Positions 1 to 8,538 of a stretch of DNA of 36,867 nt are shown here, piece by piece. Source of the stretch: Thermoanaerobaculia bacterium (GTDB lineage Bacteria; Acidobacteriota; Thermoanaerobaculia; Multivoradales; JAIOJS01); the NCBI GenBank assembly GCA_030429235.1, contig JAUIDB010000037.1:1-36867 (forward strand). The letters run 5' to 3'. A program made the translations under genes and the position numbers. Below the pieces are notes generated by a model. The model worked only from the letters and a program-made list of their open reading frames with translations, ran no database searches and had not been told where the DNA came from. Numbering within the stretch: position 1 is the first letter of the stretch; each line of letters starts with the position of its first letter.

Positions 1-177
1 GACTCCATCGCCGGAGACCCATCGTTCCGTTTGAGCCGACCGGAGATCGAGGCCTTGATCGACCCCCAGAAGTTCACGGGACGCTCGGCCGAACAAGTCG
101 AGGAGTTCGTATCGGCCGAAGTCGAGCCCATCCTCGAGGCCGCGTCTGCCCACCAGGTGGAGGCGCCGCGGGTGTGA
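1..177 (+). CDS. purB: Adenylosuccinate lyase, C-terminal end (partial)
   Basis: Only the last 58 codons are in the window, so the gene is cut by the left edge. The visible tail reads in frame from base 1 to a TGA at 175-177 and contains [19 protein letters not shown], which fits the ADSL_C region that closes PurB of the Bacillus/Thermotoga type (a helical cap ending in '..DP..y.G.a...v..'). PurB splits SAICAR and adenylosuccinate to release fumarate in purine synthesis, in the cytoplasm. The stop overlaps the GTG start of rlpA (GTGA), so the two genes are probably co-transcribed and coupled. The call rests on a short tail only; the catalytic loop lies outside the window. Confidence 0.75.
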   Translation, partial: DSIAGDPSFRLSRPEIEALIDPQKFTGRSAEQVEEFVSAEVEPILEAASAHQVEAPRV

Positions 178-821
178 GATCACCCAGCGCCGTCCGTGGC
201 CGAGCCGTTCTCCTGGCACTGGCTCTGGCGGGAGCGGTCACAGCCTGTCGGTCGGGGCCAGCCTCCGATCCAGGCCGGGGCTGGTCGCAGCGCGGGCACG
301 CCTCGTGGTACGGCAAACCGTTTCACGGTCGGCAAACGGCGAGCGGCGAGATCTACGATATGCACGAGTTGACGGCAGCCCACAAGAAGCTCCCCTTCCA
401 TTCGGTAGTCGAAGTCCGCAACCTCGACAACGGCCGAACCGTCAGGGTCCGCATCACCGACCGCGGCCCCTTCGTCAAGGGCCGGATCATCGATCTCTCC
501 TACGCCGCCGCCCGCGAGATCGACATGATCGGCAGCGGGATCGCTCCGGTCGAGATCCGACTGGTGAGCCGCACGCCAAGACACCCCGCCGCCGACCTTC
601 TCTTCACCGTCCAGATCGGCGCCTTCCGGGACCGTCGCTACGCCGAGGAACTCGCCGGCCGAGTGGCCGACGGCCTCTCCGCCCGAGTGGAGACCGAGGG
701 TGGTTGGCACCGAGTCCGGGTCGGTGAGTTCCAGCGGGAGGAAGCGGCCCGCCGAGTCCGCGATCAGCTGCACCGAGCTGGCCATCGCGCAATCGTCGTA
801 CGCTACGGCCGAGAACGATGA
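174..821 (+). CDS. rlpA: RlpA-like septal lytic transglycosylase lipoprotein with SPOR domain
   Basis: 215 aa. The GTG start overlaps the purB stop. Residues 1-24 form a signal peptide ending in a lipobox (VTAC, Cys25), so this should be an outer-membrane lipoprotein. Residues about 41-131 are the double-psi beta-barrel of RlpA: HASWYG at the beginning, then ASGEIYD (Glu59), AAHKKLP (His70) and ITDRGPF (Asp97), the positions expected for the catalytic acid and its partners. Residues about 142-211 are a SPOR repeat (FTVQIGAF ... WHRVRVGEF), which binds glycan strands stripped of stem peptides at the septum. RlpA of Pseudomonas cleaves such denuded glycan; the same role is inferred here. Length and domain order are normal for the family. 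Confidence 0.93.
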   Translation: MRSPSAVRGRAVLLALALAGAVTACRSGPASDPGRGWSQRGHASWYGKPFHGRQTASGEIYDMHELTAAHKKLPFHSVVEVRNLDNGRTVRVRITDRGPFVKGRIIDLSYAAAREIDMIGSGIAPVEIRLVSRTPRHPAADLLFTVQIGAFRDRRYAEELAGRVADGLSARVETEGGWHRVRVGEFQREEAARRVRDQLHRAGHRAIVVRYGRER

Positions 822-862
822 CGCAACGACCCACCCGATTCCCTGACCCTCGGTAGCTGGCC

Positions 863-1786
863 GTGCGACTCGTACAGACCCTCGTCGTACGCGACGAGAT
901 CGACCTGATCGATGACCACATCTGCTACCACCGGCGGGCAGGGGTCGACCACTTCCTGGTGACCGACAACGGCTCGGTCGACGGCACACGGGAGAGGCTT
1001 CAGCACTACGCAGATCTGGGTTGGCTGGACCTTACGTCCCGTCCGGCCCATGAGTTCGCGCAGTATCGCTGGGTCACCCAGATGGCGCGAGATGCCTACC
1101 AGAGACTCGGCGCCGACTGGGTCATCCATGCTGACGCCGACGAGTTCTTCGTCTCGCCTGAGCACGACCTCAAGCAGAGTCTGGCGGCGGTCGACGCCGC
1201 CATCCAGGCGGTCGAGGTACAGCGCCACGACTTCGTGCTGACTAGCTATCGGCCCCGAGGATCGGTCCGCGACATGGTGGTCCGCAAGACTCGATCGACC
1301 GACTATCAGGGTCGACCCCTGAAACCCAAGGTGGTCCATCGAGGTCGGCCCGACATCGCGGTCGCCCAGGGCAACCACGACGTGAACCTTCCTGCATCCG
1401 CCCGACAGCCCTGGTCGCGCCTCGAGATCCTGCACTATCCGGTGCGATCCTACCGCCAGTTCCAATCCAAGGTGACGCACGGGGGAAACGGCTACGGAGC
1501 GTCTCGTGATCCACGATTGGCGGCGCACGGCGGCCACAAACGACGCTGGTACGACCTCTTGCGTCGAGGGCTTCTCGGTCAGGAGTTCCAGCGCCACCTG
1601 TTCGACGCCGAAGAGGTCAGTGAACTGCTCGCCAGCGGCTGGCTGGTCGAAGACCGACGGATGGTCGACTTCCTCGCCGAGGCCCCCGACCATCCATCCG
1701 GAACCCAAGGGAGCGTCCCCGAGTTCGGATCAGTCCTTCCAGACCAGCCGGACCTTTCGGACCAGCGGCATCAGCCGGACTCGTAA
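863..1786 (+). CDS. Family-2 glycosyltransferase (Glyco_tranf_2_4-like)
   Basis: 307 aa with a GTG start; an in-frame TAG nine bases upstream rules out a longer product, and no clear Shine-Dalgarno is present. The N-terminus (RLVQTLVVRDEIDLIDDHI) and VTDNGSVDGT are the nucleotide-sugar-binding strand of this GT-A subgroup, and HADADEFF near residue 90 is the metal-binding DxD region. No signal peptide or membrane segment is seen, so it is probably cytosolic and acts on an unknown acceptor. It lies 41 bp after rlpA and is likely in the same transcript. The 3' end overlaps the convergent kinase gene by 57 bp (1730-1786). The family is clear; donor and acceptor cannot be told from sequence. Confidence 0.85.
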   Translation: MRLVQTLVVRDEIDLIDDHICYHRRAGVDHFLVTDNGSVDGTRERLQHYADLGWLDLTSRPAHEFAQYRWVTQMARDAYQRLGADWVIHADADEFFVSPEHDLKQSLAAVDAAIQAVEVQRHDFVLTSYRPRGSVRDMVVRKTRSTDYQGRPLKPKVVHRGRPDIAVAQGNHDVNLPASARQPWSRLEILHYPVRSYRQFQSKVTHGGNGYGASRDPRLAAHGGHKRRWYDLLRRGLLGQEFQRHLFDAEEVSELLASGWLVEDRRMVDFLAEAPDHPSGTQGSVPEFGSVLPDQPDLSDQRHQPDS

Positions 1787-3340
1787 CAGTTTGACCTCGC
1801 CGGAAGCGAAGGAGGCAGCGGTCGTGGCCGCGGCATCGACCTTGCCTTTGCGGCCCAAGACGTGGACTTCGATCGAGTAGTCGCCCGGCGGCAGGGGCAC
1901 ACTGAAGCGATGAGGAACTCCACGACTCCGCGCCAGGAACCCTCCGTCGATCCCCATCCGTTCGGATGCCACTTCGCGGCCGTCGACTCGGACTCTGAGA
2001 GTGGCGTCGGCGAGCCGGTTCTCGTGCAGAAGAACCAGGGTCGCGGTCGGCTGAGGAGCTGCTGGCTCCAGCACCTGGAGTTGGTCCGCCATCACGGCCG
2101 CGCCGTGGTCGGGTGCAGCCGACGGGGCCGCGTCCCGAGTCATCTCCGACGAAGTCGTCGGGGTGTGCTCTCCCCCCCAGTGCACCACCAGGGCCAAGGC
2201 CGAGACGGCCACCGCCAGAGTCAGCCAGAGCAACGTCGACCAGACCCACCCGCGAGTCGTCGACTTCTCGGCGATGGCCGGCGAAGGTTCACCGAACGGC
2301 GGCGAGGAGTCGACCTCCGTAGTACTCGGAGTGAAGACCAGGGTGCCCTGGGTGGCTCGCGCCGCCGGTACCGCAGGTTCCGGCCGCTCCTCGTCGCTGC
2401 CTCCGAGTCGGCGCGCCTCCAGGACCCTCCGCTCGAGGGCCCGCCGGCCCTCGGGTTCCAGCTCCAGCGACTGCCGTAGGCGAGCCGCGACCTCCCGGCC
2501 ACTGGCCAAACGCTCGCTGGCTTCTTTCTCCAGCAGACGGAGTACCACTGCCCAGAGCGCACTCGGCACCTCCGGGATCCCTGGGGGCATCGGCTGGACG
2601 TGGAGGATTCGATAGACGATCGTAGCGACGTTCTCGGCCTGGAACGGGCTGACCTGGGTCAGGGCCTCGTAGAGGACCGCGCCGAGAGAAAACAGGTCGC
2701 TACGACCATCGAGTGGCAGACCCCGAACCTGTTCGGGCGACATGTAGGCGGGGGTACCGAGGACCTGCCCCCCGACCGTGTAGGAGGCTGAACCGACCTT
2801 GGCGACACCGAAGTCGAGGATCTTCGCCTGCCCCGTGACGTCGACCAGGATGTTCTCCGGTTTGACGTCCCGATGAACGATGCCCTGCGAGTGGGCGTAG
2901 TCGAGGGCCAGAGCGACCTGCTCGCCGAGAGAAGCGGCCGCCACCGCAGTCAGCGCCGGCCCTTGAGCCAGGAGCTGCGCCACCGACCGCCCGTCGACGA
3001 GTTCCATGGCGATGAAGGCGAGGTGGCTGGTCGGGTCGATCGCCGCGTCGTAGATGGCGACGATGCCAGGATGGCTGATTCGCCCCGCCGCCCGTGCTTC
3101 GATGACGAATCTGCGTTGCAGATCGGTCGCATCGTCGCCCGCCGCCCCTCCCCGCCCGACCGGCATCAAGACTTTGAGGGCAATCCTCCGTTCGATGTTG
3201 GGGTCGTAGGCGACGAAGACGCGCCCCATGCTGCCTCGCCCCAGTTCGGTGAGCAGCCGGTAGCGACCGATGTGCTCGGGAGGAGGAGTGGCGTCGGCGA
3301 CCACTGCCGGAAGCGTGGGTTGGCGGTTTCCGTTCGACAC
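1730..3340 (-). CDS. Transmembrane PknB-type serine/threonine protein kinase
   Basis: 536 aa, GTG start. The kinase domain spans residues about 27-290 with an intact set of motifs: glycine loop GRGSMGRV (34-41), ATP-anchoring Lys56, catalytic loop HRDVKPEN (156-163, Asp158), DFG (176-178) and the TPAYMSPEQ activation/P+1 region. A Pro/Ala/Ser-rich juxtamembrane linker (about 310-362) leads to one membrane helix (about 365-387) and a roughly 150-residue extracytoplasmic part. That part is beta-rich near its end (HRFSVPLPPGDYSIEVHVLG) and does not look like PASTA repeats, so the ligand is unknown. The gene is last in the moaC-to-kinase run, 66 bp after ddl. No convincing ribosome-binding site precedes the GTG; an alternative GTG lies 12 codons in. 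Confidence 0.92.
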   Translation of the reverse strand: MSNGNRQPTLPAVVADATPPPEHIGRYRLLTELGRGSMGRVFVAYDPNIERRIALKVLMPVGRGGAAGDDATDLQRRFVIEARAAGRISHPGIVAIYDAAIDPTSHLAFIAMELVDGRSVAQLLAQGPALTAVAAASLGEQVALALDYAHSQGIVHRDVKPENILVDVTGQAKILDFGVAKVGSASYTVGGQVLGTPAYMSPEQVRGLPLDGRSDLFSLGAVLYEALTQVSPFQAENVATIVYRILHVQPMPPGIPEVPSALWAVVLRLLEKEASERLASGREVAARLRQSLELEPEGRRALERRVLEARRLGGSDEERPEPAVPAARATQGTLVFTPSTTEVDSSPPFGEPSPAIAEKSTTRGWVWSTLLWLTLAVAVSALALVVHWGGEHTPTTSSEMTRDAAPSAAPDHGAAVMADQLQVLEPAAPQPTATLVLLHENRLADATLRVRVDGREVASERMGIDGGFLARSRGVPHRFSVPLPPGDYSIEVHVLGRKGKVDAAATTAASFASGEVKLLRVRLMPLVRKVRLVWKD

Positions 3341-3406
3341 GGCGCGACAGAGTCTACCGCCAAGGGCACGACGCGCTGGATCGTCCGGGGCGGTCGCCGG
3401 CCCGGA

Positions 3407-4504
3407 TCAGGAACCCTGGGCCGAGTCGCCCAGCGCTGCAATCCAGCTCTTGATCCCGCGATCGAGGGCTCGCCGTCGACGATGCCGCGAGATCCCACCC
3501 TCGACCAATCGACCCACGACCTCCGCCAGGGAGCGTCCCGACAATTGCCACAAGCGAGGGAACATCGAGATCGCGGTAAAGCCAGGGACCGTGTTGAGTT
3601 CGTTGAGGAAGAGCCGGCCATCGGCCGCGAGCAGGAAGTCGACGCGCGCCATGCCTTCTCCACCCGCGGCCGCGAAGGCGCGGTGTGCCAACTCCCGAAT
3701 CTCGGAGGCCCGTTCCTCGGAGAGACGAGCCGGAGCAATCAGCTGCGCCGTATCGGCCAGATACTTGTCCTCGTAGTCATAGAACTCCCGACCCGGCACG
3801 ATCTCGCCGAGGACCTCCGCCACCTCGCCATCGAGGACCGCACACTCGATCTCGCGGGCGCCGTTGACCCCCTCTTCGATCAAGATTTTGTCGTCGAACC
3901 GAAAGGCTTCGGACACCGCGGCCTCGAGGCGCTCGGTGGTCTCGACTCGGCTGACTCCTACGCTGGAACCACCGACGCTCGGTTTTACGAACCAAGGGGC
4001 TAGCAGCTGGTCGGCACCGGCGAGCGCCGCCGCGGGGTCGGCCTCGAACTCGGCCCGATGCACCACATGGTCGGCGACCACGGGAACGTTCACCGCACTG
4101 AGCAATCGTTTGCAACGGTCCTTGTCCATAGCCACCGCGCTGGTCGCCACATCGGCCCCGGCGTACGGTAGGTCGAGCATTTCGCACAGACCCTGCAGGG
4201 TGCCATCCTCGCCCCAGGTTCCGTGCACCAGGGGGAAGAGCGAATCGACCCCTGATCGCAGCAGGTGGTGCAGGCTCTCCAGGATGGAGCGTCCCGAAGG
4301 GCCCAGGGAGGCGATTCCGTCGTCCAACGCTCGGGCCGAATCGACGGTCGACCACCAGCTACCGTCCGTTCCGATGGCGAGGCAGACGACACCGTAACCG
4401 GCGTCGACCAAGCCCTGTCGCACCGTGCGCGCCGAATTCAGGGAAACGGCGTGCTCGACACTGCGCCCCCCGAAGATGAGCCCTACTCGATGGCGTCGAC
4501 TCAT
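3407..4504 (-). CDS. ddl: D-alanine--D-alanine ligase
   Basis: 365 aa. The ATG at 4504 is chosen because AGGAG lies about 5 bases upstream and the protein then starts directly on the first strand (RHRVGLIFGG). ATP-grasp enzyme that joins two D-Ala for peptidoglycan stem peptides, in the cytosol. Visible motifs: GGRSVEHAVS (12-21), HGTWGEDG (94-101), the loop KPSVGGSSVGV (174-184), EFYDYEDKYL (240-249) and the Mg-binding LNELNTVPGFT (300-310). The FYDYEDKYL segment resembles ordinary Ddl rather than VanA-type D-Ala-D-Lac ligases, so no resistance role is suggested. It sits 70 bp after serA and 66 bp before the kinase. The basic stretch RHRRRR near residue 340 is unusual but lies after the catalytic core. 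Confidence 0.95.
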   Translation of the reverse strand: MSRRHRVGLIFGGRSVEHAVSLNSARTVRQGLVDAGYGVVCLAIGTDGSWWSTVDSARALDDGIASLGPSGRSILESLHHLLRSGVDSLFPLVHGTWGEDGTLQGLCEMLDLPYAGADVATSAVAMDKDRCKRLLSAVNVPVVADHVVHRAEFEADPAAALAGADQLLAPWFVKPSVGGSSVGVSRVETTERLEAAVSEAFRFDDKILIEEGVNGAREIECAVLDGEVAEVLGEIVPGREFYDYEDKYLADTAQLIAPARLSEERASEIRELAHRAFAAAGGEGMARVDFLLAADGRLFLNELNTVPGFTAISMFPRLWQLSGRSLAEVVGRLVEGGISRHRRRRALDRGIKSWIAALGDSAQGS

Positions 4505-4574
4505 AGCGCTCCTGTGGTCTCTTCCATGCGAACAATGTGGCCGATCAATGTGGCCGGGTCGAGGCACACGTGCG

Positions 4575-6152
4575 TCAGACCTGGGCGACTTCGATCAGTC
4601 GGGCGTCGGAGATCTCGGGCAGCTGGGCGATCTTCTCTAGTACTTCTGCCGAAGGTTCCTGGTCCAGTCGGAGGACGGCCAGAGCTCGCTCGTGACCATC
4701 CCGTGCCAGATGGATCTCTCCGATGTTGACGCCGTCGTCTCCCAACAGAGCTCCGAGGCGACCCACCACTCCCGGGACATCCTGGTTGCGGAGCACCAGC
4801 AAACGACCTGCAGGGCGGAACTCGAGTCGGAAGTCCATCCAGCGTACGACCCGTGGTTTGCCGTCCCCGAAGAAGGTCCCGGCGACACTGACCTCGCCGT
4901 CCGGTCCCACCAGAGTGACCCCCACGACGTGCGAGTAGCCGGCCTTCTTCTGGTGGGTCGACCGTACCACTTCGATGCCACGATCGGCGGCCTGACTTTC
5001 GGCATTCACGTAGTTGATGGTGTCGCCCAGGAATGGGGTCAGGGCTCCGCGGAGTGCCGCGATCGAGGTCGGCACGCGCAGCTCTTCGTCAACCCCCCAC
5101 AGGTCGACCTGCAACCGCTTCGGACGTCCCTGCAGGTAGGCACCGGCGACTCGACCCAGTTGCTCTGCGAGCTGCAGGAAGGGCTGCGCTCTGCCCCCGG
5201 CCGACCGGAAGGGCAGGTTGACCGCGGAAACGGCCAGTGATCCCTCGAGGGCCGAGGTCACCATGCGGGCGGTCTCCAGGGCGATCCGTTTCTGGGCCTC
5301 TTTGGTCTGGGCTCCGATGTGCGGCGTAGCCACCACCCGAGGGTGCTGCGCGAGCCGCCAGTCGGTCGGCGGTTCTTCGGCGAAGACATCGATCGCAGCC
5401 CCCGCGAGCTGGCCCGAATCGAGGACCTCCAAGAGCGCCTCTTCGTCGACCACTCCACCCCGAGCGCAGTTGACCAGGAAGGAGCCCGGCTTGACGTGAC
5501 GAAGCTCTTCTTTCGACAGGAGATTCCGCGTGTCGTCGGTCAGGGGAACGTGCAGGGTCACCACGTCGGACTCGGCCAGTAGATCCACCAGCGGCATCAG
5601 TTCGACGTCGAGTTCCCGGGCGACTGCCGGATCGAGGAACGGATCGAAGCCGAGGACCTTCATGTCGAAGGCCCGCGCCCGCCGGGCGACCTGCTGGCCG
5701 ATTCGTCCGAATCCGATCACTCCCAGGTTCTTGTGCTGGAGTTCCTGTCCCACAAAGGTCTTGCGGTCCCAAACTCCCTGTTTCATGGCTGCGTCGGCTC
5801 CCGCGATCTGACGAGCCCAGCCCAACATCAGAGCGAAGGTGTGCTCGGTGGCCGAAATCAGGTTGGCGGTCGGCGCGTTGACCACCAGGATGCCCCGGTC
5901 GGTAGCGGCTGGCACGTCGACGTTGTCGACACCGATGCCGGCTCGCCCGACGACCCGGAGTCTCTTGCCCGCCTCGAGAACCTCGTCCGTGACCTTGGTG
6001 CTGGATCGAACCACCAGAGCGTCGAAGTCCGGGATGATCTCCAGGAGCCGTGGTTTGTCTTCGGCGGCCAGGACGACGACCTCGGCCCCGGAAGCCCGAA
6101 GTGCTTCGATCCCGGCGGGATTGAGGGTATCTGCAATAAGAATGCGGTGCAC
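4575..6152 (-). CDS. serA: D-3-phosphoglycerate dehydrogenase (long, ACT-domain form)
   Basis: 525 aa, the usual length of the Bacillus/Mycobacterium-type SerA. GTG start at 6152 with AGGAG nine bases upstream; the open frame continues further upstream but that part is not SerA. First step of serine synthesis: 3-phosphoglycerate + NAD to 3-phosphohydroxypyruvate. The NAD-binding Rossmann motif is VIGFGRIG (145-152); the catalytic trio is Arg231 (CARGG), Glu260 (FAEEPP) and His278 (TPHIGA). Residues about 310-445 are the allosteric-substrate-binding (ASB) insert and about 450-525 the ACT domain (LLVLRNQDVPGVVGRLG), expected to bind serine for feedback control. The class V aminotransferase 53 bp upstream probably supplies the next step. 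Confidence 0.96.
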   Translation of the reverse strand: MHRILIADTLNPAGIEALRASGAEVVVLAAEDKPRLLEIIPDFDALVVRSSTKVTDEVLEAGKRLRVVGRAGIGVDNVDVPAATDRGILVVNAPTANLISATEHTFALMLGWARQIAGADAAMKQGVWDRKTFVGQELQHKNLGVIGFGRIGQQVARRARAFDMKVLGFDPFLDPAVARELDVELMPLVDLLAESDVVTLHVPLTDDTRNLLSKEELRHVKPGSFLVNCARGGVVDEEALLEVLDSGQLAGAAIDVFAEEPPTDWRLAQHPRVVATPHIGAQTKEAQKRIALETARMVTSALEGSLAVSAVNLPFRSAGGRAQPFLQLAEQLGRVAGAYLQGRPKRLQVDLWGVDEELRVPTSIAALRGALTPFLGDTINYVNAESQAADRGIEVVRSTHQKKAGYSHVVGVTLVGPDGEVSVAGTFFGDGKPRVVRWMDFRLEFRPAGRLLVLRNQDVPGVVGRLGALLGDDGVNIGEIHLARDGHERALAVLRLDQEPSAEVLEKIAQLPEISDARLIEVAQV

Positions 6153-6205
6153 TGTATGGTTCTCCTGCGACGCGACTCGCCGCTCTAGCGTGAGATGAAG
6201 TGAGA

Positions 6206-7351
6206 TTAGAGTGAGGATGAGGTCAGACTGGGAGGCCTCTCGGCGATCTCCTCCATGGCATCGAGAAGCCCTTCCAGGTCCCGTTCGAGAATCTCTCCCA
6301 TGTGACCGATGCGAAACGTCGTGGCCGCCAACTCCGCGTAGCCAGGACCAAGCGTATACCCCTCGGCCGCCAGGGCGGAGACGAAATCGGGCGCCGCCCA
6401 CCCCGCCGGGGCCCGCAGCGCCGTGACCGTGGGAGAACGATGCCCCTCGGCGGCGGCGGGCTCGAAACCGTGGGCCTTGGCCCACTCCAGGGTTCGCTGG
6501 CGGAGCCGAAGGTGCCGCCGAAAGCGCGGTTCCAACCCCTCCAGCGCCAGGTGACCGAGCTGAGCGTCGAGCGCCCAGTAGACCGACTCGACCGGCGTCG
6601 ACAGGGTACCGCCCCCGCGGTGCTTGGCCAGGTACCGAGCCAGATCGGTGTAGTAGCCGCGGGATTCGACCGCCGACATCCGGGCCTCGGCACGTTCCGA
6701 AACCGACACGAAGGAGACACCTGGCGGCACCGCCAACGCTTTCTGCGACGCAGTCACCACGAGATCGAGGCCCCATTCGTCGGTCGCAACCGGAGTTCCA
6801 GCGAGAGACGAAACCGCGTCGACCAGCACCAACGCATCGCTCTCCTCGCGGACGACGCGAGCCAGGTCGGCCAGGGGATTGAGGACCCCCGTCGACGTCT
6901 CGCAGTGCACCACTGTCACCGCTTCGAAGCGCCCCGAACGCACCACCTCACGCACCTGGGAGGGATCGATCGCCTGGCCAAAGGGTACCGCCAGCCGTTC
7001 CGCTTCGAGACCGAGCGAGCGTGCGATCTCGAACCAGCGCTGCGAGAAGGCTCCGTTGACCAGGTGCAGGCTCCTTCGCTCGACGGTCGACTGCAGACAG
7101 GCCTGCAACATCAGCGTGGCGCTGCCCGTCGCCGTAACCACCGGACTTCGGGTCGCAAAGAGAGAGGGCAGTTGCCGCGCGATCCGCTCGTAGACCGGGT
7201 TGAAGATCGGCCCCCGGTGGGCCACGGTGGCGCGTGTCTGAGCCTCTCTCACTCGCGCCAGCACGTAGCTGGGACCGGGGAGGAAGAAGCGAATGGGGTC
7301 GTCGGCGGCGGAGCGCAGCGACGCGGATCGATCGAGGTGCGGATTCGCCAT
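6206..7351 (-). CDS. Class V PLP-dependent aminotransferase, candidate phosphoserine transaminase
   Basis: 381 aa. The ATG at 7351 shares its A with the TGA of the upstream namZ-like gene (TGATG), implying coupled translation. It belongs to the small alanine-glyoxylate/serine-pyruvate aminotransferase group: FFLPGPSYV near the N-terminus, VTATGSATLMLQ in the PLP phosphate-binding region, VDAVSSLAGTP (Asp178, cofactor ring) and ASQKALAVPPG with Lys204 as the Schiff-base lysine. Family members act on alanine, serine or phosphoserine. Because it directly precedes serA and no classical serC is in view, I infer that it transaminates phosphohydroxypyruvate to phosphoserine. The sequence alone would also allow alanine-glyoxylate or serine-pyruvate transaminase. 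Confidence 0.88.
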   Translation of the reverse strand: MANPHLDRSASLRSAADDPIRFFLPGPSYVLARVREAQTRATVAHRGPIFNPVYERIARQLPSLFATRSPVVTATGSATLMLQACLQSTVERRSLHLVNGAFSQRWFEIARSLGLEAERLAVPFGQAIDPSQVREVVRSGRFEAVTVVHCETSTGVLNPLADLARVVREESDALVLVDAVSSLAGTPVATDEWGLDLVVTASQKALAVPPGVSFVSVSERAEARMSAVESRGYYTDLARYLAKHRGGGTLSTPVESVYWALDAQLGHLALEGLEPRFRRHLRLRQRTLEWAKAHGFEPAAAEGHRSPTVTALRAPAGWAAPDFVSALAAEGYTLGPGYAELAATTFRIGHMGEILERDLEGLLDAMEEIAERPPSLTSSSL

Positions 7352-8538
7352 CACTCGTACAGCCAGAAGGGCGCTGTGGTTCGCCGGAACGCGGCGACGT
7401 CGTCTTCCCAGCTCGCGAGCCAACTCGCCAGGGAGACCTCATCTCCGGCTTCCAGAGCCCGTCGCACGCGATCGGTTCCGAACAGTAGATCGATCGCCGG
7501 ACGGTCGGTCACGAACTCGTAGGCTTCACGCCGCCAGAGGTCGATTCCGACCTCGCTGGCCTGTTCCCACAGTTCGCAAATCAGCTCGTATCCGAGGCGA
7601 TAGGAATGCAGAGCGGCCACGTCGTCGAGGAGCAACTCCACACCCACGCACACCTCGCCGGCGTGTTTCTGGAACTGCGGTCGAAAGAGCGTCGGCAGGG
7701 CCCGCACGCCGGGCTGGTTCCCGGCCCGCTCCGCCAGCCGCTTCCCATCCACCCACGGAGCGCCGACGAGCTGGAAAGGACGCGTCGTACCGCGGCCCTC
7801 GGAGACGGAGGTACCCTCGATCAGACAGAGCCCCGGGTACAGCGCTGCGGCGTTGAACGAGGGCATGTTGGGCGACGGAGCCACGAAGGGGCATCCGGTG
7901 TCGGGCCAGACCATGCGCCGCTGCCAGCCCTCCATCGCCCAGACCAGAAGCCGCGGATGGTCGGAGCAGGCCCAGCGCACCAGTTCACCAAGGGTGAGAC
8001 CGTGGCGTACTGGCAGCTCGAAGACGCCGACGAAGCTCTCGAAACCCGGTTGCCGAAGGTTGCCCTCGACCACCGTGCCCCCGATCGGGTTCGGGCGATC
8101 GAGGATCCAGACCTCCAACCCGGCCTCGAGGGCGACCTCTGCGGCCCAGACGGCGGTCGCCGCGTAGGTGTAGTAGCGAGCGCCGACATCCTGAAGGTCG
8201 ATTACCAGCAGGTCCAGCCCCTCGAAGGCAGCCGCCTCCGGCCGCAGCGAGTGTTCGGACTCCCCGTACAGCGATCGAATCGCCAGTCCACTGAAGGGAT
8301 CGATGCCGTCGGCGGCCGCCACCATGTCCTGCTCTACGGCGTAGTACCCATGCTCCGGACCCAACAGCCTCTGCGGCGGGTTGCCACTCGCAGCCAGGGC
8401 CAGATGGGCCGGACTCCCATCACCGGTGATCGAAGCCTGGTGGGCGAGCAGCCCGTACCGTCGCTGCGCCAAAGACGCCGGATCAGCGAGCAGGCGATCG
8501 AGACCAGTCGCCACCGGGGACGTCGGGTGTCGGCTCAT
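7351..8538 (-). CDS. namZ: DUF1343 / NamZ-like exo-beta-N-acetylmuramidase
   Basis: 395 aa. ATG start at 8538 overlaps the moaC stop (ATGA). The protein matches the DUF1343 (PF07075, GH171) pattern: GLLAHQASI early, GPEHGYYAVEQD, SLYGE, DLLVIDLQDVGARYYTY, ILDRPNPIGG, then VAPSPNMPSF and EGTSVSEGRGTTRPF. Characterised members (NamZ of Bacillus subtilis and Tannerella) remove terminal N-acetylmuramic acid from peptidoglycan fragments. Family assignment is strong; activity is inferred. Unlike the exported enzymes there is no signal peptide: the N-terminus is MSRHPTSPVATGLDRLLADP, polar and directly followed by the domain. It may therefore act on imported fragments in the cytosol, or be a domain-only form. 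Confidence 0.88.
   Translation of the reverse strand: MSRHPTSPVATGLDRLLADPASLAQRRYGLLAHQASITGDGSPAHLALAASGNPPQRLLGPEHGYYAVEQDMVAAADGIDPFSGLAIRSLYGESEHSLRPEAAAFEGLDLLVIDLQDVGARYYTYAATAVWAAEVALEAGLEVWILDRPNPIGGTVVEGNLRQPGFESFVGVFELPVRHGLTLGELVRWACSDHPRLLVWAMEGWQRRMVWPDTGCPFVAPSPNMPSFNAAALYPGLCLIEGTSVSEGRGTTRPFQLVGAPWVDGKRLAERAGNQPGVRALPTLFRPQFQKHAGEVCVGVELLLDDVAALHSYRLGYELICELWEQASEVGIDLWRREAYEFVTDRPAIDLLFGTDRVRRALEAGDEVSLASWLASWEDDVAAFRRTTAPFWLYE

Noticed and set aside
2873-4003. Open frame of 376 codons on the plus strand, opposite kinase and ddl
   Set aside because: It runs antisense across two genes with full motif sets and its translation has no recognisable domain.
3407-4504. Van-type D-Ala-D-Lac ligase
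   Set aside because: The FYDYEDKYL segment and lack of vanH/vanX neighbours fit an ordinary Ddl.
6158-6222. CTCA-rich short repeats between the aminotransferase and serA as a regulatory array
   Set aside because: The copies are irregular and most lie in the coding end of the aminotransferase (Thr-Ser-Ser-Ser-Leu), so codon repetition explains them.
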